A stretch of DNA of 52,044 nucleotides, taken from Jejubacter sp036620675 (GTDB lineage Bacteria > Pseudomonadota > Gammaproteobacteria > Enterobacterales > Enterobacteriaceae). The translations under genes were made by a program, and so were the position numbers. The DNA is taken from assembly GCA_036620675.1 (NCBI GenBank), contig JAZHEE010000029.1. The stretch is one strand, 5' to 3'. Below, piece after piece: positions 16,627 through 25,108 of this stretch; positions within the stretch are counted from its first letter, which is position 1; every line of letters starts with the position of its first letter. Under the pieces are notes generated by a model, which did no database searches, had not been told where the DNA came from, and saw only the letters and a program-made list of their open reading frames with translations.

Positions 16627-16893
16627 ATGCGCGCAGGATTTTGGTTGGCAGCCAGCGTTTTATTTTTGTCCGCATGCAGCAGCGAGCCGCAGCAGCAGGG
16701 GACTGCCGCGCACGTTGCGCCAGGCACGCGAGCGGCGATGTCCGCACAGGGGGAAGCCAGTTGCGCCATGATTGGCGGTTCGCTTTCCGTCGCGCGCCAG
16801 CTTGACGGAACGTCGATGGGGATGTGCGCGTTGCCGAACGGTAAGCGCTGCAGCGAAAGGGCGCTGGCGTCCGGCAACTGCGGAAGTTACTGA
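16627..16893 (+). CDS. ydbJ: small DUF333 lipoprotein YdbJ
   Basis: This 88-residue precursor has a lipoprotein signal peptide with lipobox LSAC and modified cysteine C17; serine at +2 predicts outer-membrane sorting. The mature part holds one DUF333 repeat with the family's spaced cysteines and glycines (CAMIGGSLS, GMCALPNGKRCSE, GNC). The site GGGGGAGA stands just before ATG 16627. Location between nifJ and hslJ matches the E. coli ydbK-ydbJ-hslJ order, which is the main reason for the name. Function is unknown. The two small genes ydbJ and hslJ converge with 2 bp between them. Confidence 0.88.
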   Translation: MRAGFWLAASVLFLSACSSEPQQQGTAAHVAPGTRAAMSAQGEASCAMIGGSLSVARQLDGTSMGMCALPNGKRCSERALASGNCGSY

Positions 16894-16895
16894 GT

Positions 16896-17333
16896 TTAGT
16901 TAACCCATTCGGCGCGTTTATAGACCAGGGTGTGCTGCTGGTTTTTCAGCGTCAGCCTGTCGCCATTTACGCTGACGTGAACGCCCGCGGTCATCATCTG
17001 ACCGAACAGCGTATCCAGCGCGTTGAGCTGTGGATCGACGCACATCATTCGGGTTGAGGCCAGCTGCGCTTTCAGCATGCCGTTGCTCAGTTCGCCCTGA
17101 CCGGTGAAGCGGTTACACATCGCGCCGGAAATATGCATTTTCTCGCCGAAGTCTATCTCCGGCTGGCGTTTGCTTTTATCTGACAGCGTCAGCGGTTTTC
17201 CATCCACGCTTTCCAGCAGGAAGCGGTGGTGCTGGAGCTGCTCTGCGCTGGCGCCCGTAGCCTTGCTATCGCTCTGTGCGCATCCTGTCAGCGCGCTGCA
17301 TGCCACCAGAAGCGTGGCCAGTGACTTCTTCAT
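16896..17333 (-). CDS. hslJ: heat-inducible lipoprotein HslJ (META domain)
   Basis: This 145-residue lipoprotein precursor has lipobox LTGC (C18) and one META domain, with the characteristic GAMCNRFTG and TRMMC segments. In E. coli HslJ is heat-inducible and contributes to novobiocin resistance; its biochemical role is not established. GGGAGAAG lies just upstream of the start codon. It is transcribed in the same direction as ldhA, which starts upstream of it, as in E. coli. Confidence 0.93.
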   Translation of the reverse strand: MKKSLATLLVACSALTGCAQSDSKATGASAEQLQHHRFLLESVDGKPLTLSDKSKRQPEIDFGEKMHISGAMCNRFTGQGELSNGMLKAQLASTRMMCVDPQLNALDTLFGQMMTAGVHVSVNGDRLTLKNQQHTLVYKRAEWVN

Positions 17334-17445
17334 ATCTTCTCCCTGAGATTGTCTGGTTGACGCTGCCGGAAGTGTGGCAGCGAGTAATGGCGCCGTCTTT
17401 GCGGCATTGTCTGAAAAGCGCGCGCTCGTGACCGCGCGCAGAAGA

Positions 17446-18438
17446 TTAACCGTTCAGCTCATTGGGGCAGGCTTCGCCTTTTGCCAGTTGATCCAGATTC
17501 TTCAGGGTGGTCTCTGAAATGCTGATCAAGGCTTCCGCAGTCAGAAAGGCCTGGTGCCCGGTAAACAATACGTTATGGCAGGCGGAACGTCGGCGGAAAA
17601 CATCGTCCTGGATAACATCGTTGGATTTGTCCTCAAAGAACAGGTCGCGTTCGTTTTCGTAAACGTCCATCCCCAGCGCGCCGATCTTCTGGGTTTTCAG
17701 GGCGTCGATAGCCGCCTGGGAATCGATGAGTCCGCCGCGGCTGGTGTTGATAATCATCACGCCGTCTTTCATCTGCGCGAAGGCATTGGCATTCAGCAGG
17801 TGATAGTTTTCTGGCGTCATGGGGCAATGCAGGCTGATCACGTCGGACCGGGTCAGCAGCGTGGGCAGATCCACATATTCGGCACCCAGATCCAGGGCAT
17901 CCGGGTTCGGGTAGGGATCAAAAGCCAGCAGGCGCATACCGAAGCCTTTCAGTATGCGAAGGGTGGCGGTGCCTATCTTACCGGTACCGATAATTCCCGC
18001 AGTCTTGCCGTGCATGGTGAAGCCGGTCAGCCCCTCCAGCGAGAAGTTGGCGTCGCGGGTACGCAGCCAGGCGCGATGAATGCGGCGGTTCAGGCACATC
18101 ATCATTCCCACTGCATGTTCGGCCACCGCTTCCGGCGAGTAGGCGGGAACCCGCACCACCCGTAGCCCCAGCTCTTTGGCGGCATCGAGATCGACGTTAT
18201 TGAATCCGGCGCAGCGCAGGGCGATATATTTCACTCCCTGACTTTTTAACTCTTCCAGCACCGGGCGGCTGCCGTCATCATTAACGAACAGGCAAACGGC
18301 TTCACAATCGTGGGCTGTTTTAGCCGTTTTTTCGGTCAGAAGAAAGTCAAAAAATTCGAGATCAAAACCATATTCCTGGTTAACATGCTGCAAATACTTT
18401 TTGTCATACTGTTTTGTACTGTATACGGCCAGTTTCAT
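17446..18438 (-). CDS. ldhA: fermentative D-lactate dehydrogenase
   Basis: LdhA reduces pyruvate to D-lactate with NADH during mixed-acid fermentation. The 330-residue product belongs to the D-2-hydroxyacid dehydrogenase family. It shows the nucleotide-binding glycine loop (GIIGTGKIGTATLRILKGFG), the catalytic arginine segment NTSRGGLID, the glutamate in the GMDVYENE segment and the catalytic histidine in FTGHQAFLT. I start at MKLAVYSTKQ (complement 18436-18438), matching the 329-residue E. coli protein; an upstream start would add 13 unusual residues. It stands next to hslJ and divergent from ydbH, the E. coli arrangement. Confidence 0.96.
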   Translation of the reverse strand: MKLAVYSTKQYDKKYLQHVNQEYGFDLEFFDFLLTEKTAKTAHDCEAVCLFVNDDGSRPVLEELKSQGVKYIALRCAGFNNVDLDAAKELGLRVVRVPAYSPEAVAEHAVGMMMCLNRRIHRAWLRTRDANFSLEGLTGFTMHGKTAGIIGTGKIGTATLRILKGFGMRLLAFDPYPNPDALDLGAEYVDLPTLLTRSDVISLHCPMTPENYHLLNANAFAQMKDGVMIINTSRGGLIDSQAAIDALKTQKIGALGMDVYENERDLFFEDKSNDVIQDDVFRRRSACHNVLFTGHQAFLTAEALISISETTLKNLDQLAKGEACPNELNG

Positions 18439-18467
18439 AAGACTTTCTCCAGTGGTTCTGATGGCAG

Positions 18468-18496
18468 AGATTATCACCGCTAATATTGTCTGACAA
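18468..18496 (-). promoter_or_regulatory. possible ldhA promoter
   Basis: On the minus strand, TTGTCA (18491-18496) is 17 bp from TAATCT (18468-18473), which has an upstream TGA that fits an extended -10. It lies about 30 bp before the ldhA start codon. Confidence 0.4.
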
Positions 18497-18650
18497 TTTT
18501 AAAATAATGCGCTACATATCTGGTACATACTTATTAGTTTAGGCCATTGAGGCTCGCGGAAGGTACCCAACTTCACCTGGTTGGCTAAACGTGTCAGAAT
18601 AACGACCTGTTTCGGCCTGAAATCTTGCTTAATCAGGACATTAACGGCCC

Positions 18651-21287
18651 ATGAAGGGTAAATACAAAGCACTCCTCGCGCTACTGTTGTTATTGATTTT
18701 GTTGCCGCTGACGCTGATGTTAACGGTAGCGCAATGGTTGCCGACTCTGGCTGGAGTCTGGCTGCCGCAGGGAACCCGGATCGCCATGACTTCTGGCCCC
18801 CGAATCAGAGAGGGGGCGCTGATTCTTCCGGATTTGCGCTATCTGGCTGGCGAATGCGAGCTGGCAAGCCTTAAGTCGGCGGCGCTGCGCCACCCCGGAC
18901 GCTGGAGCCTGAAGGTTGGCGAACTGACGCTAAATCCAGACTGTTTTAGCAACATCCCCATTGACGATACTCCCTCTGAGAAGACGCGTACCCTGGCCGG
19001 GTGGCAGCAGATGTTGCCCAACTCCAGCGTGGCTATCGAGCGTCTGACGCTAACTTCCGTGCCACAGTACAGCGGCGCGCTACAGCTGGAGATGACGCCC
19101 GACAGTCAACAGCTCAGCTTCAATGGCGAGCTGATCGCTCTGAAAGCGGTGCTCAATGGCCGCGACCTTATCATTAAGCAGTTTGAAGCGCGGCCTTTTT
19201 CCGGCATGGAGCCAGCCAGGCTGGTGGGCGAGGTGAAACTGGCCCTGATGCCGGACGGGCTGCCGACTCATGGCCATGTGAAAGCGAGCATGACGCTGCC
19301 GCAGGAGCCGCGTCACGCCACCGCTGAGCTGGAGTGGGAAAGCAACCGCGGCCAGCTGCTGATAGGCAGCCAGGATCTGGCGGAGCCGCTGCTCGATCTG
19401 CCGTGGGAGTTGAGCCGCGATCGCCTGAAAATCAGCGACGGGCGCTGGCTCTGGCCCTGGGCCGGATTTCCCCTGAGCGGTCGCCTGGCGCTTCAGGTCG
19501 ACGACTGGCAGAAAGGTCTGGAGCAGGCGCAAATCACTGCCCGAATAAGCGTACTGACCGAAGGCGACGCCGGTAAAGGCAACGCCGTACTGACGCTGGG
19601 GCCCGGACACCTCAGTATGACCGAAAGCAGTATGCCGCTGCGCCTGACCGGTGAAGCCAAACAGAATCAGATGATCTTTTACGCCATGCTGCCCGGAAAA
19701 CTGAGCGGGCCGCTGCTGGATCCCGCCCTGCATTTCCAGCCCGGCGCGCTGCTGCGTTCGCGCGGACGGGTGATCGATTCGCTGAATATTGACGAAGTTC
19801 GCTGGCCGCTGGCGGGGGTAAGACTGACCCGAAACGGGGTGGATGGCCGGTTACAGGCTATTCTGCGCGCCCACGAAAATGAGATGGGCAATTTCACCCT
19901 GCATCTGGACGGTCAGGCCCGTGATTTTCTGCCGGACAAAGGGCTATGGGAGTGGCGCTATTGGGGGGATGGCCTGTTCAGCCCGATGCACGCCCGCTGG
20001 GATGTGAAAGGAGAAGGCGAATGGCGCGACAGCGTAATCCGGCTGGCGGAACTCTCTACCGGATTCGATCAGTTGCAGTACGGCAGCATGACGGTACATC
20101 AGCCGCGCCTCTCCCTGGTGAAACCGGTGGTCTGGCAGCGCAATCCGCAGCAGCCGGACTTCAGCGGCGCTTTGACGCTGCATGCTGGCCGCACGCAATT
20201 TTCCGGCGGTAGCGAACTGCCGCCCGCGGTGCTCAATTTCGAGGTGAAGGGTAAAGAGCCTACCAACTTCCTGTATCGCGGCGATTTGACGGCGCAAGAG
20301 ATTGGCCCGGTGCGGGTTCACGGCCGCTGGGATGGTGAGCGCCTGCGCGGCGAGGCCTGGTGGCCGCGTCAGCGGCTGTCGGTCTTTCAGCCGCTGCTGC
20401 CGCAGGACTGGAAGCTGGCGCTTAAATCCGGCGAACTTTATGCCCAGGTGGCGTTTTCCGCGGCGGCCGGCCAGGGGTTTGAAGCCGGGGGGCACGGCGT
20501 GCTGAAAGGCGGCAGCGCCTGGTTGCCGGACAGTAAAATCAACGGCGTTGATTTTGTGTTGCCGTTCCGCTACAGCGACGCCACATGGCATCTGGGCACT
20601 CGCGGCCCGGTGCGGCTGCGCATCGAAGAGATCGAAAGCCAGACGGTGGCCCGTAAGCTGAGAGCCGATCTCCAGGGCTGGTATCCCTGGAGCGAAGCGC
20701 ATCCTCTGCTGCTCAGTGACGTCAGTGTGGATCTGCTGGGCGGCAGTCTGCTGATGAAGCAACTGCGAATGCCGCAGCGCGATCCGGCGCTGCTGCGGTT
20801 GCACAATATCTCTTCCAGTGAACTGGTCAGCGCGCTGAATCCCAAGCAGTTCGCGCTTTCCGGGCGTATTGAAGGCGCGCTGCCCGTCTGGTTTAACCAT
20901 CCGCAATGGATTGTGAAAGACGGCTGGGTGACGGCCCGCGGCCCGTTGACCCTGCGGCTCGACAAAGATATGGCCGACGCTATCGTTCAGGATAACGTGA
21001 CGGCGGGCTCTGCTATTAACTGGCTGCGCTATATGGAAATCTCCCACTCATGGACCACGATTAATCTCGATAATCTTGGGGTGCTGACCATGACCTCGAA
21101 TCTGGAGGGCACCGGCCGGGTTAACGGTAAAAACGGTACCGTTAAGCTCAATTATACCCATCAGGAAAACCTTTTTACGCTGTGGCGCAGCCTGCGCTTT
21201 GGCGACAACCTGCAATCCTGGCTGGAGCAGAATATGTCCCTGCCTGATGCGCACTGCGCCGGGCAAAACTGTAAGGAGCAACAATGA
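18651..21287 (+). CDS. ydbH: AsmA-like intermembrane phospholipid transporter YdbH
   Basis: YdbH is one of three AsmA-like proteins (with TamB and YhdP) needed for phospholipid movement from inner to outer membrane in E. coli. The 878-residue product (E. coli about 879) has one N-terminal membrane anchor (residues about 8-30, leucine-rich), then a long mostly beta-strand periplasmic region. It ends with the conserved GTVKLNYTHQENLFTLWRSLRFGD segment. It overlaps ynbE by 4 bp (ATGA) and forms an operon with ynbE and ydbL, as in E. coli. The ribosome site is weak. Confidence 0.94.
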   Translation: MKGKYKALLALLLLLILLPLTLMLTVAQWLPTLAGVWLPQGTRIAMTSGPRIREGALILPDLRYLAGECELASLKSAALRHPGRWSLKVGELTLNPDCFSNIPIDDTPSEKTRTLAGWQQMLPNSSVAIERLTLTSVPQYSGALQLEMTPDSQQLSFNGELIALKAVLNGRDLIIKQFEARPFSGMEPARLVGEVKLALMPDGLPTHGHVKASMTLPQEPRHATAELEWESNRGQLLIGSQDLAEPLLDLPWELSRDRLKISDGRWLWPWAGFPLSGRLALQVDDWQKGLEQAQITARISVLTEGDAGKGNAVLTLGPGHLSMTESSMPLRLTGEAKQNQMIFYAMLPGKLSGPLLDPALHFQPGALLRSRGRVIDSLNIDEVRWPLAGVRLTRNGVDGRLQAILRAHENEMGNFTLHLDGQARDFLPDKGLWEWRYWGDGLFSPMHARWDVKGEGEWRDSVIRLAELSTGFDQLQYGSMTVHQPRLSLVKPVVWQRNPQQPDFSGALTLHAGRTQFSGGSELPPAVLNFEVKGKEPTNFLYRGDLTAQEIGPVRVHGRWDGERLRGEAWWPRQRLSVFQPLLPQDWKLALKSGELYAQVAFSAAAGQGFEAGGHGVLKGGSAWLPDSKINGVDFVLPFRYSDATWHLGTRGPVRLRIEEIESQTVARKLRADLQGWYPWSEAHPLLLSDVSVDLLGGSLLMKQLRMPQRDPALLRLHNISSSELVSALNPKQFALSGRIEGALPVWFNHPQWIVKDGWVTARGPLTLRLDKDMADAIVQDNVTAGSAINWLRYMEISHSWTTINLDNLGVLTMTSNLEGTGRVNGKNGTVKLNYTHQENLFTLWRSLRFGDNLQSWLEQNMSLPDAHCAGQNCKEQQ

Positions 21288-21475
21288 ACGCATGGGGAGT
21301 CGCCCTGCTGGCGCTGATGGCCACCGGACTTAGCGGTTGTACGCCGCGTATTGAGGTAGCAGCGCCATCAGAGCCTATCACTATCAATATGAACGTGAAG
21401 ATCGAACACGAAATTCACGTCAAAGTGGATAAAGACGTGGAGACGCTGCTGAAGAGCCGCAGCGATCTCTTTTAA
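21284..21475 (+). CDS. ynbE: YdbH-partner outer-membrane lipoprotein YnbE
   Basis: YnbE is a very short lipoprotein that in E. coli works with YdbH at the outer-membrane end of the lipid bridge. The 63-residue precursor has lipobox LSGC (C19) and a beta-prone mature region with alternating residues (ITINMNVKIEHEIHVKVDKDVE), fitting strand pairing with YdbH. Its start overlaps the ydbH stop, implying coupled translation and fixed stoichiometry. Confidence 0.93.
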   Translation: MNAWGVALLALMATGLSGCTPRIEVAAPSEPITINMNVKIEHEIHVKVDKDVETLLKSRSDLF

Positions 21476-21483
21476 CGGAGTCG

Positions 21484-21819
21484 ATGAAAATGAAACGACA
21501 TATCAGCGCTCTGGTCGGCGGTCTGACGCTCCTGCTGGCGAGTATGGGCGTCAGTGCGCTAACGCTGGATGAGGCGCGCAGCCAGGGACGGGTAGGCGAA
21601 ACGCTGAGCGGTTATCTGGCGACCATCACGGCGGATCCGCAAAGTCAGGCCCTGGTGGATCGCATCAATCAGGAGCGTCGGCAGAGCTATAGCGCGCTGG
21701 CGAAAAGCCATAATGTGCCCGTCGAGGAAGTGGCGAAACTGGCCGGACAAAAGCTGGTATCCCGCGCCGCGCCCGGCGAGTACGTGCGCGGTATTAACGG
21801 GCGCTGGATGAAGAAATAA
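21484..21819 (+). CDS. ydbL: periplasmic DUF1318 protein YdbL
   Basis: This 111-residue protein has a signal peptide (hydrophobic segment ending about VSALT) and a DUF1318 domain with the conserved TLDEARSQGRVGET and KLAGQKLVSRA segments and a GEYVRGINGRW tail. In E. coli YdbL modulates the YdbH-YnbE complex. The gene starts 9 bp after ynbE. GGAG is 3 nt before ATG 21484 and 9 nt before ATG 21490, so the second start (109 residues) may be the real one. Confidence 0.9.
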   Translation: MKMKRHISALVGGLTLLLASMGVSALTLDEARSQGRVGETLSGYLATITADPQSQALVDRINQERRQSYSALAKSHNVPVEEVAKLAGQKLVSRAAPGEYVRGINGRWMKK

Positions 21820-21867
21820 TCAGCGCCGGCTTCATCATTTCAGGGCTGCGCTCTGCCAGGGCGCAGT

Positions 21868-21942
21868 GAATCTTCCGTAAAAGGCGCCTCAGACGCTGTT
21901 GATATGCGCCAGCCAGTTTTTGACCCCGTCGTTGTTTTTCAC
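21868..21942 (-). pseudogene. feaR: 5' stub of feaR (AraC-type activator of feaB/tynA)
   Basis: Reading leftwards from GTG 21942, with TCTCCT (AGGAGA on this strand) 6 nt before it, the frame gives VKNNDGVKNWLAHINSV then TGA. After the stop it continues GAFYGRF. E. coli FeaR begins with a VDNEFQQWLSQINQV segment followed by CGNFTGRL. The pattern W-L-x-x-I-N-x-V-(C to stop)-G-x-F-x-G-R matches residue by residue, with the Cys codon changed to TGA. The rest of the roughly 300-residue gene is gone and ydbL follows. Orientation and place, divergent from feaB, are those of E. coli feaR. Confidence 0.75.
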
Positions 21943-22070
21943 ACGCTGTCTCCTGTTATCTGTGCCGTGGTTCATACTGCAATAGCGGCGGTTGTCGCGA
22001 CGGCCCGGGACTTCGGCAACAGAGAAATGGTGACGTAAAATCCGTACCGGCGCCGCGTCATTGCGTGGTT

Positions 22071-22107
22071 TGCCACATCTGTTACAACGATTGTCACGAG
22101 AGCAAAA
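22071..22107 (+). promoter_or_regulatory. two FeaR-type sites in the feaB promoter
   Basis: The reported FeaR consensus is TGNCA-N8-AAA. TGTCA-N8-AAA occurs exactly at 22092-22107, and TGCCA-N8-ACA (one mismatch) at 22071-22086. The two lie 21 bp apart, two helical turns, as is common for AraC-family direct repeats. The nearer site abuts the -35 position of a -10-like TAGACT (22129-22134). Confidence 0.6.
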
Positions 22108-22168
22108 CCCGCGATCGCGCCCCGCATGTAGACTGAACAGATCCGACATCCTCTGATAAGGAGAAATT

Positions 22169-23668
22169 ATGTCTGCAACACAGGTTGAGATTCTGGAAAG
22201 CGTACACCGCTTTCTGCAACGTGATCATGGGCTCTATATCGACGGTCGCTGGCAGGCGTCGACGTCCGCTGGGCGTATGGCGGTATGGAATCCCGCCGAT
22301 GGCGCGCAGATAGCCAGCGTCGCCGACGCCAGCGCCGACGATGTGGACAGGGCGGTAATATCGGCTCGTCACGCTTTTGAAAACCGGGTGTGGGCCGATA
22401 TGCTGCCCGCCATGCGCGAGCGGGTGCTGTTACGCTTTGCCGATCTGGTGGAACAGAACGCCGAAGAACTGGCCCAACTGGAAACCCTGGAGCAGGGTAA
22501 GTCTATCGCCATTTCCCGGGCTTTCGAACTGGGCTGTACTCTGAACTGGATGCGTTACACCGCCGGTCTGACGACCAGGATCAGTGGTCGAACCCTGGAG
22601 CTTTCCATTCCCATGCCGGAAGGCGCGCGCTACCAGGCCTGGACCCGCAAAGAACCGATCGGCGTGGTAGCGGGGATAGTGCCATGGAACTTCCCGCTGA
22701 TGATTGGGATGTGGAAGGTGATGCCGGCGCTGGCGGCGGGCTGTTCGATCGTGATGAAACCTTCGGAAACCACGCCGCTGACCCTGCTGCGGGTGGCGGA
22801 ACTGGCAAGCGAAGCCGGAGTGCCGGACGGCGTGTTCAACGTCGTGACCGGCCAGGGGGCCACCTGTGGCGCGACGCTGGTTAATCACCCGGGCGTGGCG
22901 AAGGTGAGCTTTACCGGCTCTACGCAAACCGGTAAGCAGATTGCGCGTAGCGCCGCCGGGCGCCTGACTCGCATTACGCTGGAGCTGGGAGGGAAAAATC
23001 CGGCGCTGGTGCTGAAAGACGCCGATCCGGCCATGGTGGTGGAAGGGCTGATGACCGGCAGCTTCCTGAACCAGGGGCAGGTGTGCGCCGCCAGCTCGCG
23101 TATCTACATTGAAGCGCCGCTGTTTGACCGCCTGACGGCGGAGTTTGAACAGGCGGTGAAGTCGCTGAAGGTGGGGGCGGGGCTGGACGCCAGCGCCCAT
23201 ATCAACCCGGTGGCCTCGGCGGCGCATCAGCGCAAGATCGAGACTTTTATCGATGAAGCGCGGGCCAGTGGTGCCACGCTTTTGAGCGGAGATGCCGGGC
23301 CGGGAAATGGTGGTTTCTATATCGCCCCCACGCTTGTGGTCAACCCCGATGCCGGGCTGCGACTGGTGCGGGAAGAGGTGTTCGGCCCCGTAGTTAATCT
23401 GGTGCGGGTGACGGATGCCGCAGAAGGGTTGCGGCTCGCCAATGACACGGAGTATGGGTTGACCGCCAGCGTCTGGACCCAAAATCTGGGCCAGGCCCTG
23501 GACTACAGCGCCCGGTTACAGGCCGGTACGGTATGGATCAACAGCCATACCCTGATCGACGCCAACCTGCCGTTTGGCGGTATGAAACAGTCCGGTACTG
23601 GTCGCGAGTTTGGCCCCGACTGGCTGGATGGCTATTGCGAAGAGAAATCAGTCTGCGTGCGCTATTAA
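22169..23668 (+). CDS. feaB: phenylacetaldehyde dehydrogenase
   Basis: FeaB oxidises phenylacetaldehyde to phenylacetate with NAD+. The 499 residues equal the E. coli FeaB length, and the sequence matches it closely throughout. Catalytic cysteine C306 is in GQVCAAS, glutamate E272 is in LELGGKNP, and the cofactor loop is SFTGSTQTG. AAGGAG stands 6 nt before the start. In E. coli its substrate comes from amine oxidase TynA and expression depends on FeaR. Here tynA is absent from the window and feaR is reduced to a stub. The downstream paa cluster would consume the product. Confidence 0.95.
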   Translation: MSATQVEILESVHRFLQRDHGLYIDGRWQASTSAGRMAVWNPADGAQIASVADASADDVDRAVISARHAFENRVWADMLPAMRERVLLRFADLVEQNAEELAQLETLEQGKSIAISRAFELGCTLNWMRYTAGLTTRISGRTLELSIPMPEGARYQAWTRKEPIGVVAGIVPWNFPLMIGMWKVMPALAAGCSIVMKPSETTPLTLLRVAELASEAGVPDGVFNVVTGQGATCGATLVNHPGVAKVSFTGSTQTGKQIARSAAGRLTRITLELGGKNPALVLKDADPAMVVEGLMTGSFLNQGQVCAASSRIYIEAPLFDRLTAEFEQAVKSLKVGAGLDASAHINPVASAAHQRKIETFIDEARASGATLLSGDAGPGNGGFYIAPTLVVNPDAGLRLVREEVFGPVVNLVRVTDAAEGLRLANDTEYGLTASVWTQNLGQALDYSARLQAGTVWINSHTLIDANLPFGGMKQSGTGREFGPDWLDGYCEEKSVCVRY

Positions 23669-23789
23669 TTCGCCCGATTTAGATAAAATAATTTGAATCA
23701 GGTCACTGCTTATTCAGCGTGGCCTTTTATTTTTATGGATGCTGTGATTTTTTAAAGGGCGGAATTAAAATCTACATGGAGCGTTGGTA

Positions 23790-24281
23790 ATGGCGATACC
23801 TGTTTATTTATGGCTGTACGATCATTCTGGGAATTTAATTAAAGGTTCCGTTAATGTTTTGGGTCGCGAAGGCAGTATTGAAGTGCAGGAATTTATGGGA
23901 GGCGTAGAGATACCCTGTGATGCGTTATCCGGAAAGCTAACAGGAACGCGTATTCATACCGGTCTGGCATTTGAAAAAGAAACGGATGCTTCCAGCGTCT
24001 GGCTGTATCGGGCATTAACCATGGGGCTGGTTATTCCTCGCGCTACTTTCTCATTTTTTCGCATCAATGATGCCGGACAGGAAGAGGAGTATTTCAGAAT
24101 AGACCTGGAAAAGGTAAGAATTGATGAATTTACCTCTTTTTTCAGCGTGCCGCGAAGCGCCGTGCGTATTAAGCGGAATCATCAGGAGTACATCGGTCTG
24201 GTCTATGAGAAGATCATATGGCGCTACCTGGACGGTAACCTGATACACAGCGACTCATGGGACAGGAGGGCGACGGCATGA
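23790..24281 (+). CDS. orphan Hcp (TssD) type VI secretion tube protein
   Basis: Hcp forms the hexameric-ring tube of type VI secretion and can carry small effectors in its lumen. The 163-residue product shows the family landmarks MAIPVYLWL, REGSIEV, GKLTGTRIHT, YEKIIWRYLDG and the typical end HSDSW. I start at ATG 23790 with GGAG 8 nt upstream. Several normally conserved positions differ (for example FEKETDASSVWLYRA), so it is a diverged copy. No sheath, baseplate or membrane-complex genes are in the window. The stop overlaps the next gene by 4 bp. Composition is visibly more AT-rich than feaB or murQ, suggesting transfer. Confidence 0.9.
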   Translation: MAIPVYLWLYDHSGNLIKGSVNVLGREGSIEVQEFMGGVEIPCDALSGKLTGTRIHTGLAFEKETDASSVWLYRALTMGLVIPRATFSFFRINDAGQEEEYFRIDLEKVRIDEFTSFFSVPRSAVRIKRNHQEYIGLVYEKIIWRYLDGNLIHSDSWDRRATA

Positions 24282-24640
24282 CATGGATCTATAAAGTCAG
24301 AGAAGCCGGGTTTTATCGAAATGGAATCTATCAGTTTACAGCCGAATACGCAGGAGCCAGAGGGTACTATAACGATCCGGAAAAGGAGTGTGTGAAAAAC
24401 AAAGGGCCGCTGCCGCGCGGCAAGTACCGGATCGAGGCGCCACGCCGTTCGAGTGCTGGAAACTATGCGTTACCGCTGACGCCCGATGCATCGAATAATA
24501 TGTGTGGCCGTAATGCATTTATGATTCATGGAGACAGTTCCAGAAACCCCGGCGGCGCTTCTCAGGGGTGTATTGTTCTGCGAATAAGGTACCGGAGAGA
24601 AATCTGGGAAAGCAATGACAGGGAGTTAATCGTGGAATGA
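24278..24640 (+). CDS. Tlde1-like (DUF2778) type VI effector, L,D-transpeptidase-related
   Basis: This 120-residue protein resembles the Tlde1 family, T6SS effectors related to L,D-transpeptidases that act on peptidoglycan of rival bacteria. The catalytic pattern H-x13-C is visible: H84 in FMIHGDSS and C98 in GGASQGCIVL, with the family's S-x-G-C. GPLPRGKYRI near residue 43 is also typical. I choose ATG 24278, which overlaps the hcp stop (ATGA) and has AGGAGGG 8 nt upstream; ATG 24257 inside hcp lacks a site. There is no signal peptide, as expected of a protein delivered through an Hcp tube. Confidence 0.85.
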   Translation: MTWIYKVREAGFYRNGIYQFTAEYAGARGYYNDPEKECVKNKGPLPRGKYRIEAPRRSSAGNYALPLTPDASNNMCGRNAFMIHGDSSRNPGGASQGCIVLRIRYRREIWESNDRELIVE

Positions 24641-25065
24641 ATAAAATTATTCTGGTAATTCTGTTTTTCTGTTTCCCGGCGTTAGCCGCTGTAACGCAGG
24701 AACCCTGCGTCAGAATCTATTCTTCGGTGGATATCGGAATGTACAGGGCAATGATTCGAGATCTTAAAATAGCTGAAGAAGAGGTCGTTCGGGATAAAAC
24801 AGAGATGACTCTATTGAAAGCGATACCCGTTAATAAAAAAACAGCATTCTATTTTGCCATGCAGGACTTCAGAGAGATAAAGCATTCTTCGTTAGATGCT
24901 CTGGTAAGTGATTACTCTAATAGCGGGGCTAAAATTCTCACCGTTCAGTATGTATATAAAAACAGGTCAGGTAAGCGCAACACCTTTATCGGAACATCTA
25001 TTGTAAATAGAGATGAGTGCTCAATACGTTTTAATGGTTACCTTCTTATTTCCCGCGAATTCTGA
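24637..25065 (+). CDS. putative periplasmic immunity protein to the Tlde1-like effector
   Basis: This 142-residue product has a signal peptide (hydrophobic core ILVILFFCF, likely cleavage after FPALA). The mature protein contains two cysteines (in QEPCVRI and RDECSIRF) that could form a disulfide. I recognise no domain. It overlaps the effector gene by 4 bp and is followed by a terminator, so it is the last gene of a hcp-effector-X operon. A small exported protein directly after a peptidoglycan-targeting toxin is most simply its immunity protein. The function is inferred from context only. Confidence 0.7.
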   Translation: MNKIILVILFFCFPALAAVTQEPCVRIYSSVDIGMYRAMIRDLKIAEEEVVRDKTEMTLLKAIPVNKKTAFYFAMQDFREIKHSSLDALVSDYSNSGAKILTVQYVYKNRSGKRNTFIGTSIVNRDECSIRFNGYLLISREF

Positions 25066-25074
25066 TCTCATATA

Positions 25075-25108
25075 AGGCAGAGTGTTTTCACGCTCTGCCT
25101 TTCTCTTG
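25075..25108 (+). terminator. terminator of the hcp-effector-immunity operon
   Basis: AGGCAGAG (25075-25082) pairs with CTCTGCCT (25093-25100), followed by TTCTCTTGC. It lies 10 bp after the last stop codon. Confidence 0.75.

Noticed and set aside
21889..22149. 86-codon minus-strand frame reaching to 22149
   Set aside because: Only its last 17 codons have a ribosome site and FeaR similarity; the upstream part runs through the feaB promoter.
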